Source of the DNA: Paludibaculum fermentans_A
GTDB taxonomy: Bacteria; Acidobacteriota; Terriglobia; Bryobacterales; Bryobacteraceae
NCBI RefSeq assembly: GCF_051172195.1
Contig: NZ_JBPJAQ010000004.1
Coordinates: 186,001 to 250,000, forward strand
Reading direction: 5' to 3'
DNA length: 64,000 nucleotides
Both the position numbers and the translations under genes were made by a program. A model generated the notes under the pieces. The model was given only the letters and a program-made list of their open reading frames with translations, was not told where the DNA came from and did not search any database. Shown here in pieces: positions 44,371 through 53,515 of the stretch (position 1 is its first letter; every line of letters begins with the position of its first letter).

Positions 44371-46355
44371 CCCGAACGCCGCATCGGCACCCGGATCAGG
44401 ATCCAGGCGATCGCCGCCATCGGCAGCCACGACAGCCACCCGCCCCAGGCCGGGAACCACGAGAACTGGTCCGTCCCTGTAAAGACGTGGGTGATCGACG
44501 AGACCCCCGTCAGGAACAGCACAGCCAGCAGGATACCCACCACGGCCTCCCCGGCTATTAGCCCGGACGCCAGCAGCGTGCCCGCCTCCTCCGCCTTCAA
44601 TTTGAGCTCCGGTCCGTAGGAGGTCATCACCTTGTCCGCCACCCACTTGATCAGCCCGCCCAGAAAGATGGCGGAGCTTGTGTCGAACGGCAGATACATG
44701 CCCACCGCGATCAGCATCATGGCCCGGGCACCGCACAACAGCAGGGCTACACCGAAAGCCGCGCCGATAGCGAGCAGGCCCCAGGCCATGTCGCCGCTGA
44801 CGATCCCTTTGGCAAGCTGTGCCATCAGTCCGGCCTGCGGCGCCGGCAACGCGCGTCCACCAATTCCGCCGGTGGAGAGATTCGCTTCGTGCAGCGCAAT
44901 GATCGGCCCCATCAGGAAGACGGAGAGCAGGATCACCGCCAGGATCTCGACCACCTGCATCTTCCACGGAGTACCGCCCAGCAGGTGCCCCGCCTTCAGG
45001 TCCTGAATGAGCGAGCCCGACACCGAGACAGCCACGGCGACCACCGCCGCCACGCCCAGCACGGCGGCCACACCCGCCGCCCCTTTTACGCCCATGGCCT
45101 GCATCAGCAATGCCGAGAGGATCAGCGCGGAAAGTGTCAGCCCGCTCAGCGGCTGATTCGAGCTACCCACCAGGCCCACCAGGTAGCCGCCGACGGCCGA
45201 CAGCAGGAAACCTGCGGCGCCCATCACCAGCGCGGTCCCCACCGCGGTGCCGAGCCCACCAGTGAACCCGTAATAGATCGCGGTAACCGGCACCAACAGG
45301 GCCAGGATGCAGAGCAGCACCCATTTCGTGGGAATATCGCGCTCCGTGCGCGGCACTTCACCCCCGGCATGGGTCGACTTCGCAGATGCCCGGAACGCGC
45401 CCAGCAGAGACTCCGCAATGGACTTCCGCATCGAGAACATCGTGTTCGCCGCGCCCACCAGCATCATGCCGACCGCAATCGGACGCACGATGTTGTACCA
45501 GAGCGTGTAAGCGGCCACGTCATGGCCGGCTCCGCCGATGCGCGTCGCCAGGTCCGGATCGAAGAACAACAGCAGCGGGATCAATACCCACCAGGCCAGG
45601 AATCCGCCCGCCACGTTGATCGAAGCCAGTTCCGGCCCGATGATGTACCCAATACCAATCAGCGCCGGCGACAGGGCGGGCGTCGACCAGGGGATGCCGC
45701 CCTGGTGCGTCACCGAACCAATCGGAGTCTTGGAAAAGTCGAAGTGCCGCACCACGCTGCGCGGGAATGCGATGAAGCCTTCCGTATACTCCCGGAAGAG
45801 TTGCAGCCCTTTGTCGCTCTTGAGAATCTGAATCAGCCCGCCGAACGCCATGCCGCCAAACACCAGCCGCGGAGCATCGCCGGACTCCTGCCCGGCCTTC
45901 ACAATCTCATAGCTGGCCACGCTCTCGGGAAACGGCAAGCCGGCATCCACGCACAGTGCGCGCCGCAGCAGAATGATGAAGAAGATGCCGGCCAGCCCTC
46001 CGGCCAGCAGGATCACAACACCCTGCCAATAGTGCCCCCGCAGGTCGGCCCACAGCTTCTGCCCGTCGATCTCCACCAGCAGGAAGGCGGGCAGCGTGAA
46101 GATGGCGCCCGCAACCAGGGCCTCACCAACACTGGCCGCCGTACGCGCAATGTTTTGCTCCAGCAGGCCGCCTCGAAACGCGGGGATCCGGAACAATGCC
46201 ATGGCGATCACCGCCGCTGGGATGGTGGCGGCCACGGTCTGTCCGGCCTTCATGCCGAGATAGGCGTTGGCGGCGCCGAATACAAAGGCCAGGAAAAGTC
46301 CGAGGAAAACCGACTTGACGGTCAGCTCGCGCAGTTGAGGGTCCGGCTGAGGCAC
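44364..46355 (-). CDS. OPT family oligopeptide transporter
   Basis: The 663-aa product is very hydrophobic, about fourteen to sixteen transmembrane segments, and has the OPT motifs NAYLGMKAGQTVAATIPAAVIAMALFR, LPFPESVASYEIVKAGQ and SGSLIQDLKAGHLLGGTPWKMQ. OPT proteins of bacteria move peptides or modified amino acids in by proton coupling. The substrate is unknown; a nearby gamma-glutamyltransferase and serine hydrolase suggest peptide use (inference). Its 3' end overlaps the convergent serine hydrolase by 7 bp. Confidence 0.9.
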   Translation of the reverse strand: MPQPDPQLRELTVKSVFLGLFLAFVFGAANAYLGMKAGQTVAATIPAAVIAMALFRIPAFRGGLLEQNIARTAASVGEALVAGAIFTLPAFLLVEIDGQKLWADLRGHYWQGVVILLAGGLAGIFFIILLRRALCVDAGLPFPESVASYEIVKAGQESGDAPRLVFGGMAFGGLIQILKSDKGLQLFREYTEGFIAFPRSVVRHFDFSKTPIGSVTHQGGIPWSTPALSPALIGIGYIIGPELASINVAGGFLAWWVLIPLLLFFDPDLATRIGGAGHDVAAYTLWYNIVRPIAVGMMLVGAANTMFSMRKSIAESLLGAFRASAKSTHAGGEVPRTERDIPTKWVLLCILALLVPVTAIYYGFTGGLGTAVGTALVMGAAGFLLSAVGGYLVGLVGSSNQPLSGLTLSALILSALLMQAMGVKGAAGVAAVLGVAAVVAVAVSVSGSLIQDLKAGHLLGGTPWKMQVVEILAVILLSVFLMGPIIALHEANLSTGGIGGRALPAPQAGLMAQLAKGIVSGDMAWGLLAIGAAFGVALLLCGARAMMLIAVGMYLPFDTSSAIFLGGLIKWVADKVMTSYGPELKLKAEEAGTLLASGLIAGEAVVGILLAVLFLTGVSSITHVFTGTDQFSWFPAWGGWLSWLPMAAIAWILIRVPMRRSGQ

Positions 46356-46402
46356 TCTCTGATATTAGAAGATCCGGCCCGGGGTTCAGTCGATAGGTGA
46401 AT

Positions 46403-48544
46403 TCAGGCGCGCCCCGGATGGCCCGCCGCTTTCCCATGGGCAAAGCGCGCCACAACCCGCTGCAGTTCAGCCGGATCCACAGGCTTCGGAATGTAGTCGT
46501 CCATCCCCGCCTCGCGGCAGCGCTGGCGGTCTTCCTCCAGCAGCGACGCGGTCATGGCGACCACCGGTGTCCGCCGGCCGCAAGCGCTCTCCACCGCCCG
46601 GATGCTGCGCGTAGCCACGAAGCCGTCCATCACCGGCATGAAGCAGTCCATCAGGATGAGATCGAAGCGCGCCTCGCCCGCCAGCACACGCACGCAGTCC
46701 AGGGCGATCAAACCGTTCTCGGCGAGTTCCACTTCACAGCCCAGCCGCTGCAGAAAGCGCGTGGCCACACGCTGATTCACCTTGTTATCTTCCACCAGCA
46801 GGACCTTTAAGCCATGCACAGTCGCGGCAGCAGGCTCTGCCGAAAACACTGGATCCTGCGCCAGTTCGTCCTGCCACACGCCGGAGATGCGCCTCAGCTT
46901 CAACTCCACCCGGAAGGTGGAACCGGCGCCCGGTTGGCTCTCCACCTGAATCGTGCCGCCCATCAACTGGATCAACTGGTGGCTGATCGACAACCCCAGC
47001 CCCGTGCCGCCAAAGCGCCTCGAGGCCGAGGAATCCGCCTGGTAGAACTTCTCGAACAGATGCGGCAGATTCTCAGCCGCTACTCCGATCCCGGTATCGC
47101 ACACCGCAATCCGCACAGGCACCAGCTCGCCGGCAGCCTCGCCGGCCTCCACTTCCACCCTCACCTCACCGTGCTCCGTGAACTTCACGGCGTTCCCCAC
47201 CAGGTTGAGCAGCACCTGCCGAATGCGGCCAGGATCCCCTTCCAGCATCACCGGCAGCTCACCCGCCAGCCTGACGTGAACCTTCAGCCCCTTGGCTTCC
47301 GCGCTCGGCAGCACCAGCGCGGCCACCTGCTGCACCAACTGGCGCAGATTGAAGGCCTCCTGTTCGATCTTGAGCTTACCGGCCTCGATCTTCGAGAAGT
47401 CCAGCACATCGTTGATCAGGCGCAGCAGCGACTGGCCGGAGCTCTCGATAATCTGAACCTGCTCGCGCTGCTCGCGCGGCAGCGGCGTCTCCAGCAGGAT
47501 GTGCGACATCCCGAGAATCCCGTTCATCGGCGTGCGGATCTCGTGGCTGATGGACGCCAGGAATTCACTCTTCGCCCGGGTGGCGACCCCGGCCAGGCGG
47601 TTGGCATGCCGCAGCCGGCCGTTCTGCACCACCAACACCACCCCCATGATCGCCAGCAGCACCGTCCCGTAGAACGAGATGCGCGACTGGCGGGCCTTCG
47701 ACTCCAACTCCGAAACGATCCGCATCTCGTTCCCCATGAACGAGGACCAGAAATCCAGGATGTGCGTGAACGAACCGTCGCGGCTCATCTCCGTGATCCC
47801 CTTGCGCAACAGGATCGCCGCCGCGGCGCTTTGCTCATTCGCCAGCACGGACAACATTCGGTCGGCGCTGGGCACATTCATCACCACCAGGGAGACGCCC
47901 TCGCAGTCAGGAGGGCGGATGAGTAGTTTCTGCTCCAGGAATCGTTGCTCGATGATGCTCGCATCCACCTCGCCGCGGCAGAGCGCTAGCAACCCTTCGG
48001 CCCGCCCGGCAATCTGGCGCGCGACCATGCCGGGTGGAGGCGGAGTCCCGCCAATCTCACGCACAATTCGCAGATAGACCGCCCCTACCCGCTTATCCTT
48101 CAAATCGCTGATGGCGTGAACGGGGCTGCCGCTCCGCGAGACGATGCAGAGCCGGTTCATCAGCCAGGGATCGGAGACATGCAGCCACTTGCGGCGCTCC
48201 GGCGTATCGGTGGCTGCCGGCCACAGGTCCACGAGATTGCGGCGAAACGCCTCGTCCACACCCACCTGCGTCTCCACGAAGGTCAGTTGGATCCCCTTAC
48301 GCCGCGCTGCTTCTCGCAGCACCTCCACCGCCAGCCCGGTGGGCGGCTGGCCCGGGCTCAATACGCTGTACGGTGGAGCGTTGTCCGCGCCCACGCGGAA
48401 TGCCTGCTGGCTGAGCGTCCGGTACATGCCCAGATGCCAGATCAGCAGCGCGACCGCACCGCAGGCCACCACGGCCACCGCGACCAGCAGCACGCGGAGA
48501 GTGTTCCAGAATTTGAAGGCGGGGAGTTTCCCTGCGTCTTTCAT
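46403..48544 (-). CDS. Hybrid sensor histidine kinase with periplasmic SBP_bac_3 sensor
   Basis: The 713-aa product has a first membrane segment (residues about 15-40), a periplasmic amino-acid-binding-protein-like sensor (FRVGADNAPPYSVLSPGQPPTGLAVEVL to about 270), a second membrane segment near 300-320, a HisKA domain (SISHEIRTPMNGILG), HATPase (NLVGNAVKFTEHG, CDTGIGV, FGGTGLGLSISHQL), and a C-terminal receiver with LLVEDNKVN, Asp in LILMDCFMPVMDG and Lys in IPKPVD. It senses a solute in the periplasm and starts a phosphorelay; an Hpt partner is not nearby. ATG 48544 is supported by AGGATC seven bases upstream. It is divergent from ppk1 by 151 bp. Confidence 0.9.
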   Translation of the reverse strand: MKDAGKLPAFKFWNTLRVLLVAVAVVACGAVALLIWHLGMYRTLSQQAFRVGADNAPPYSVLSPGQPPTGLAVEVLREAARRKGIQLTFVETQVGVDEAFRRNLVDLWPAATDTPERRKWLHVSDPWLMNRLCIVSRSGSPVHAISDLKDKRVGAVYLRIVREIGGTPPPPGMVARQIAGRAEGLLALCRGEVDASIIEQRFLEQKLLIRPPDCEGVSLVVMNVPSADRMLSVLANEQSAAAAILLRKGITEMSRDGSFTHILDFWSSFMGNEMRIVSELESKARQSRISFYGTVLLAIMGVVLVVQNGRLRHANRLAGVATRAKSEFLASISHEIRTPMNGILGMSHILLETPLPREQREQVQIIESSGQSLLRLINDVLDFSKIEAGKLKIEQEAFNLRQLVQQVAALVLPSAEAKGLKVHVRLAGELPVMLEGDPGRIRQVLLNLVGNAVKFTEHGEVRVEVEAGEAAGELVPVRIAVCDTGIGVAAENLPHLFEKFYQADSSASRRFGGTGLGLSISHQLIQLMGGTIQVESQPGAGSTFRVELKLRRISGVWQDELAQDPVFSAEPAAATVHGLKVLLVEDNKVNQRVATRFLQRLGCEVELAENGLIALDCVRVLAGEARFDLILMDCFMPVMDGFVATRSIRAVESACGRRTPVVAMTASLLEEDRQRCREAGMDDYIPKPVDPAELQRVVARFAHGKAAGHPGRA

Positions 48545-48695
48545 CAAGATCCTAATGCCTGTCAGCCGAGCCGCTCCAGGGCCGGTGGCGATGCAGGCAC
48601 CTTGATTGATTAGAGAACGGAGCGCACAATCTTGTCGAGCGGGAAACTCGTCCCAGCGCCGGAAGCGGGTGTCGGCTACCCTGTTAGAAGCGCAT

Positions 48696-50840
48696 ATGCC
48701 GGGCAACAAAAGGAAAATCGTAAAAACAGTTCCGGCCGCGACTTCGAAAAGCAGCCCCAGGAAAGAGAAATCGGAGCCGGCGCCTGTCGACCTCAACGCG
48801 CCCTCGCTCTACCTGAACCGGGAACTCAGCCTGCTGGCGTTCCAATCCAGGGTGCTGGAAGAGGCGCGGGATCCCAGCAATCCCCTGCTCGAGCGGGTCA
48901 AGTTCCTCTCCATCCTGGGCTCCAACCTGGACGAGTTCTTTATGGTGCGCGTCGCGGGCGTCGCTAACCAGATCGAATCCGGCATCCTCGACGCTGGCCC
49001 GGACGGCATGTCCCCGGCACGCCAGTTGGAGGCAATCCGGACCTATTGCCAGTCTCTGTTTGCCGAGGCCCAGGCTTGCCGGAAACTGCTCTTTGACGAG
49101 CTGCGCACCCACGGCATCCATGTGCTCGAATACAAGGAGCTCAGCGAGCACCAGAAGGAGCACGCCCGGCGCTACTTCGACGACACGATCTATCCGGTCC
49201 TCACTCCGCTCGCCTTCGATCCCGGGCGCCCCTTTCCGCACATCTCGAACCTCAGCCTGAACCTGTCCGTGCTGATCCGCGATCCCAACGGCGTCGAACA
49301 CTTCGCCCGCGTCAAGGTGCCCGATACCCTGCCCCAGCTGGTGCCGCTGCAGCGTACGGCCCACAAGCGCAACGGCAAAGGCGTGTCCTTCGCCTGGATC
49401 GAGCAGGTCATCCAGGCCAACCTGGGCGCGCTCTTTCCGGGCATGGAGATCGTCGAGTCCCATCCCTTCCACGTCACCCGCGATGCCGAAATGGCCATCC
49501 AGGAACTGGAAGCGGAAGACCTGCTGGAAACCATCGAGGAGGGTGTCCGCCAGCGCCGCTTCGGCGCCATCGTGCGCCTCCAGGTACCTAAGCAGATGCC
49601 GGAGCGCCTGCTCGAAATCCTCAAAACCAACCTCGAAATCGACGATACCGACGTCTACAAGACCGAGGGCCCGCTCTCCCTCGTCCGCCTGCGCCACCTG
49701 GCCTCGCTCGACCGGCCGGAGCTGAAAGACGCTCCCTTCACGCCCGCCACATTGAAGCAGAGCGCCGAAGACGAAGATATCTTCAGCATGGTCCGCCGCG
49801 GCGACATCCTGCTGCACCAGCCCTTCGACAGCTTCCAGCCCGTGGTGGACTTCCTTCGAGCTGCCGCGCGCGATCCGCAGGTGCTGGCCATCAAAATGAC
49901 CCTCTACCGCGTGGGCCGCAACGCGCCGGTCGTCGAGGCCCTGCTCGAAGCCAACGAGAACGGCAAACAGGTGGCCGTGCTGGTGGAACTCAAAGCCCGC
50001 TTCGACGAGGAGTCGAATATTGAATGGGCGAGGGCGCTGGAAAAAGAGGGCGTCCACGTCGTCTACGGCCTGGTCGGCATGAAAGTCCACTGCAAGGTCG
50101 CCATGGTGGTCCGCCGCGAAGCCAATCTCATGCGCCGCTACGTCCACCTGTCCACCGGCAACTACAACGCAGTCACCGCGCATCTCTATACCGATCTCGG
50201 CCTGTTTACCTGTGACGAGGACTTCGGCGCCGACAGCACCGACCTGTTCAACTACCTCACCGGCTATTCCGCCAAATCGGACTACCGCAAACTACTGGTC
50301 GCCCCCATCAATCTCCGCCAGCGGCTGGAAGGCCTCATCCAGCGCGAGATCGCCCACGCCAAGGCCGGCAAAGACGCCCGCATCATCATGAAGATGAATG
50401 CCCTGGTGGATCCCCGCGTCATCCGGCTGCTCTACAAGGCATCGCAGGCCGGGGTCCAGGTCGATCTCCTCTGCCGCGGCATCTGCTGCCTGCGGCCCGG
50501 CGTGCCCGGCGTCAGCGACAACATCCGCGTCATCAGCGTCGTCGGCCGCTTCCTGGAGCACAGCCGCATCCTCTACTTCCGCAACGACGGCGACGAAGAG
50601 ATCTACATCGGCTCCGCCGACATCATGCCGCGCAATATCAACCGGCGCGTGGAAACCCTGTTCCCCATCCAGAAAGCCTCGCTCGTGCGGCAGATCCGCG
50701 ATAGAATCCTGTCAGTCTATCTGGCCGATAACGTGAAGGCGCGCCGCATGAAGCCGGACGGTACTTACGAGAAGATGCCCCGCAAGGACACCGAGAAACC
50801 GCACAGCGCGCAGGCGATCCTCCTCAAAAGCCGATGCTAG
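48696..50840 (+). CDS. ppk1: Polyphosphate kinase 1
   Basis: The 714-aa product has the PPK1 layout: N-terminal SLYLNRELSLLAFQSRVLEEA, then ILGSNLDEFFMVRVAGV, and the two phospholipase D-like halves with catalytic His in GMKVHCKVAMVVR and the second His in VGRFLEHSRILYF. The early residues (48696-48790) are a basic Lys/Pro-rich tail. It polymerises ATP gamma-phosphate into polyphosphate. The start at 48696 is the first ATG before the family sequence. Two PPK2 genes follow and overlap in sequence, so synthesis and use of polyphosphate are co-expressed. Confidence 0.95.
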   Translation: MPGNKRKIVKTVPAATSKSSPRKEKSEPAPVDLNAPSLYLNRELSLLAFQSRVLEEARDPSNPLLERVKFLSILGSNLDEFFMVRVAGVANQIESGILDAGPDGMSPARQLEAIRTYCQSLFAEAQACRKLLFDELRTHGIHVLEYKELSEHQKEHARRYFDDTIYPVLTPLAFDPGRPFPHISNLSLNLSVLIRDPNGVEHFARVKVPDTLPQLVPLQRTAHKRNGKGVSFAWIEQVIQANLGALFPGMEIVESHPFHVTRDAEMAIQELEAEDLLETIEEGVRQRRFGAIVRLQVPKQMPERLLEILKTNLEIDDTDVYKTEGPLSLVRLRHLASLDRPELKDAPFTPATLKQSAEDEDIFSMVRRGDILLHQPFDSFQPVVDFLRAAARDPQVLAIKMTLYRVGRNAPVVEALLEANENGKQVAVLVELKARFDEESNIEWARALEKEGVHVVYGLVGMKVHCKVAMVVRREANLMRRYVHLSTGNYNAVTAHLYTDLGLFTCDEDFGADSTDLFNYLTGYSAKSDYRKLLVAPINLRQRLEGLIQREIAHAKAGKDARIIMKMNALVDPRVIRLLYKASQAGVQVDLLCRGICCLRPGVPGVSDNIRVISVVGRFLEHSRILYFRNDGDEEIYIGSADIMPRNINRRVETLFPIQKASLVRQIRDRILSVYLADNVKARRMKPDGTYEKMPRKDTEKPHSAQAILLKSRC

Positions 50841-51643
50841 AAAACGTAAACCTGAAACGGAAACTGGCGCGCGCCGAATACAAACAAGAGATGCCGGCCC
50901 TCCAGCGGCGGCTCTACACGCTGGAGAAAGCCTGCTGGGACCACCGCATCCCCTCCATGGTCATCTTCGAGGGCTGGGATGCCTCCGGCAAAGGCAGTTC
51001 CATCTCCACCCTCACCCAGCGCCTGGATCCGCGCGGCTTCAAACTCTATTCCATCCAGCCGCCCCGCACCTACGAACAGAACCATCCCTGGCTCTGGCGC
51101 TTCTGGCTCAAGGCCCCCAATCGCGGGGAGATGACCATCTTCGACCACTCCTGGTACCACCGCGTCCTGGATGAGCGCGTCGAAAAACTGGTGCCCGAAA
51201 AGACCTGGCGCAAGGCCTACAAAGACATCATCGAATTCGAGCGGATGCTGGCCGACGACGGCACGGTCATCCTCAAGTTCTGGTTCCACATCAGCAAAAA
51301 GGAACAGAAACGGCGCTTCGAGAATATCGAGGCCGATCCGCTGGAATCCTGGCGTGTCACCTCGCAGGATTGGGCACGCCAGAAACTCTACGACCAATAC
51401 CTCGAAGCGGCCGAGGAGATGCTGGAGCTCACCGAAAGCGAGTTCGCCCCCTGGACCATCGTGGAGGGCACCTCCCGCTGGTACGCCCGCCGCAAGGTCT
51501 TTCTCACCATCATCGCCGCCCTCGAAAAGGCGCTCGGCCCCGACGTCCCGCCCGTCGAGGAGGCCAGCGCGGAAATCCGGCACGATGCCGAACTGCGCCG
51601 CATCATGGACACCCTGGAAAACGAGGGCAACGGAGAAGCCTGA
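50834..51643 (+). CDS. PPK2-family kinase, PAP N-terminal-half-like
   Basis: The 269-aa product has the PPK2 Walker A FEGWDASGKGSS (residues 47-54) and Walker B-like region FDHSWYHR (104-110), then KFWFHISKKEQKRR and APWTIVEG. It aligns best with the first half of the fused polyphosphate:AMP phosphotransferase (PAP), where that half is usually non-canonical; here the P-loop is intact, but the DRSW Arg is His. It overlaps ppk1 by 7 bp and its stop overlaps the next gene by one base. It probably acts with the next product on polyphosphate and a nucleotide. Confidence 0.85.
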   Translation: MLENVNLKRKLARAEYKQEMPALQRRLYTLEKACWDHRIPSMVIFEGWDASGKGSSISTLTQRLDPRGFKLYSIQPPRTYEQNHPWLWRFWLKAPNRGEMTIFDHSWYHRVLDERVEKLVPEKTWRKAYKDIIEFERMLADDGTVILKFWFHISKKEQKRRFENIEADPLESWRVTSQDWARQKLYDQYLEAAEEMLELTESEFAPWTIVEGTSRWYARRKVFLTIIAALEKALGPDVPPVEEASAEIRHDAELRRIMDTLENEGNGEA

Positions 51644-52374
51644 TGCTGGAAACCCTCGACCTCAAGCAGAAACTCGATCGCGCCGACTACGCCAAACGGC
51701 TCACCCGGGGCCAGATCCAGCTCAGGGAGCTTGGTTGGCAGGTCTACCAGCAGAAACGCCCCGTCGTCCTCGCCTTCGAAGGCTGGGATGCCGCCGGCAA
51801 GGGTGGCGCCATCAAACGCATCACCGAAAAGCTCGACCCGCGCGGCTATGCCGTCTATCCCATCAGCGCTCCGCAAGGGGAAGACAAGACTCGCCACTAC
51901 CTCTACCGATTCTGGCGCCGCCTGCCGGAAAAGGGCCAGATCGCCATCTTCGACCGCTCCTGGTACGGCCGCGTCCTGGTCGAACGCGTCGAAGGCTTCT
52001 GCACCGAGGCCGAATGGAAACGCGCCTACAAGGAGATCAACTCCTTTGAACGGCAGCTCCGCGACTCCGGCTGCATCCTCGCCAAGTTCTGGGTCCAGAT
52101 CTCGCAGGAAGAGCAGTTGAAACGCTTTGAGGAACGCCAGCGGATCGGCTACAAAGCGTGGAAACTCACCGACGAGGACTGGCGCAACCGCGCCAAGTGG
52201 AGCGACTACGAAGAAGCCGTCGAGGAGATGCTGCTGAGGACCAGCACCCGCACCGCCCCCTGGACCGTCGTCGAAGGTAACGACAAACACTGGGCCCGGG
52301 TCAAAGTGCTGGAACGGCTGGTGGAAGTGCTCACGCGCGAACTCGGCTACAAACCGCGTGATCCGTTGAAATAG
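51643..52374 (+). CDS. PPK2-family kinase, PAP C-terminal-half-like
   Basis: The 243-aa product has canonical PPK2 motifs: FEGWDAAGKGGAIKRI (Walker A at 47-54), FDRSWYGRVLVERVEGF (Walker B and lid; Asp104 and Arg105), KFWVQISQEEQLKRF and APWTVVEGNDK. It matches the catalytic second half of PAP. PAP phosphorylates AMP to ADP with polyphosphate. Its ATG shares a TGATG with the upstream stop, so the two halves are translationally coupled. It lies just downstream of ppk1. The two genes look like a split PAP, or the ancestral unfused state. Confidence 0.88.
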   Translation: MLETLDLKQKLDRADYAKRLTRGQIQLRELGWQVYQQKRPVVLAFEGWDAAGKGGAIKRITEKLDPRGYAVYPISAPQGEDKTRHYLYRFWRRLPEKGQIAIFDRSWYGRVLVERVEGFCTEAEWKRAYKEINSFERQLRDSGCILAKFWVQISQEEQLKRFEERQRIGYKAWKLTDEDWRNRAKWSDYEEAVEEMLLRTSTRTAPWTVVEGNDKHWARVKVLERLVEVLTRELGYKPRDPLK

Positions 52375-52380
52375 AAGCGC

Positions 52381-52599
52381 CTACAACCGGACCTTGGGAC
52401 GGCTCCGGAAGGCCTCCAACTGCCGCATGCTCCGCTTGTCCCGCTTCATCTGGCGCTTGCGCTCTTTCATGCCCTGCTGGATCGTGGGCGGTTTGGAGGC
52501 AGCACGCCGCTGCGCGGGCGTCTTTTCCTTGGCAACGGAAAGCGGCGCGAAAACCAGCGCGGCGAAGACGGCCAGCGTCAGGCACCAGGTCGTCTTCAC
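52381..52599 (-). CDS. Small exported basic protein
   Basis: The 72-aa product has a signal peptide (WCLTLAVFAALVFAPLSVAK) and a short mature part of about 48 residues rich in Lys and Arg (ERKRQMKRDKRSMRQLEAFR). It has no recognised domain. The frame is antisense to nothing coding and its start is the only ATG in place. The function is unknown; a nucleic-acid-, polyphosphate- or wall-binding role would suit its charge, and it sits next to the polyphosphate operon (inference). Confidence 0.5.
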   Translation of the reverse strand: MKTTWCLTLAVFAALVFAPLSVAKEKTPAQRRAASKPPTIQQGMKERKRQMKRDKRSMRQLEAFRSRPKVRL

Positions 52600-52747
52600 G
52601 GATGCACCTCAGGCGCAAGTCGGCTCATGGCCCTACCATCGGCTCCACGGGCTGGTAACTTTAGTTCTTGGCGGCTTTGGCGCCCGGCGCCGCCGCATTG
52701 CTCCGCGTTTGCGGCTTTCGGAGTCCATCTGCAAGACTGGAGTGGAC

Positions 52748-53491
52748 ATGCGCTTGTGGAATCCGCCAGGCGGCGCGATTGTAGTTCTGGTTCTCTTGCT
52801 GGCGGGGCACTGCCTTGCGCAGACGGCCACGCCCAATCAGCCCGAAACCCTCACCTACGGAGTCGAATGGCGCTTCGTGCGCGCCGGAGAAGTCCAGCTG
52901 AAGTGGGCTGAAGGCGACCGGCAACTGGACATGCTCATGAAGAGCGTCGGCCTCGTGGCCACCCTGTTCACCGTCAACGACACCTACCGAGCCATGTTCG
53001 ACCCCGGCCTGTGCGCCACGTCCATCACCTGGGATGTCCACGAAGGCCGCCGCAATCGCGAAGTCAAAGCTAGCTTCGACCGGACCAAAAAACGCTCCTC
53101 GTTTCTGGAAAAGGACCTGAACACCAATACCGTCGCCCTCACGAAAGAGATCGACATACCCGCCTGTGTCCACGATGTCACCGGCGGTCTCCACAAACTG
53201 CGCCAACAGCACCCAGCCCCCGGTTCCGTCCTGGAACTGCCCATCAGCGACGGCAAAAAGGTCGTCATGGCGCGCGTCGAGGCCCAGCAGAAAGAGACCA
53301 TCAAAACCCCGCTGGGCCAGTTCCCGTCCACCCGATATGAGGCGTTTCTGTTCAATGGAGTTTTGTACGGCCGGAAGGGCCGCCTGTTCATCTGGATCAG
53401 CGATGACGAAAAACGGCTCCCGGTGCAGATTAGAATCCAGCTTCCGTTCTACGTGGGCACACTCACCCTGCAGCTCGAAAAGGCCCAGTAG
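52748..53491 (+). CDS. DUF3108-type exported protein
   Basis: The 247-aa product has a signal peptide (AIVVLVLLLAGHCLAQT) and the features of DUF3108: TLTYGVEWRFVRAGEVQLKW early, then LLNVTVNDTYRAMFDP-like FTVNDTYRAMFDPGLCATSI, and a C-terminal RLFIWISDDEKRLPVQIRIQLPFYVGTLTLQL strand. This family is found in the outer envelope of many Gram-negative bacteria, with unknown function. ATG 52748 is chosen because it opens the signal peptide; the frame stays open upstream. Confidence 0.75.
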   Translation: MRLWNPPGGAIVVLVLLLAGHCLAQTATPNQPETLTYGVEWRFVRAGEVQLKWAEGDRQLDMLMKSVGLVATLFTVNDTYRAMFDPGLCATSITWDVHEGRRNREVKASFDRTKKRSSFLEKDLNTNTVALTKEIDIPACVHDVTGGLHKLRQQHPAPGSVLELPISDGKKVVMARVEAQQKETIKTPLGQFPSTRYEAFLFNGVLYGRKGRLFIWISDDEKRLPVQIRIQLPFYVGTLTLQLEKAQ

Positions 53492-53515
53492 CCCGGAGAA
53501 GAGGGAGAATTATTC

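Noticed and set aside
44889..46400. A 503-codon plus-strand frame
   Set aside because: It is antisense to the OPT transporter, with Arg, His and Gln bias and no domain.
48684..50183. A 499-codon minus-strand frame
   Set aside because: It is antisense to ppk1, and the composition is that of an antisense codon pattern.
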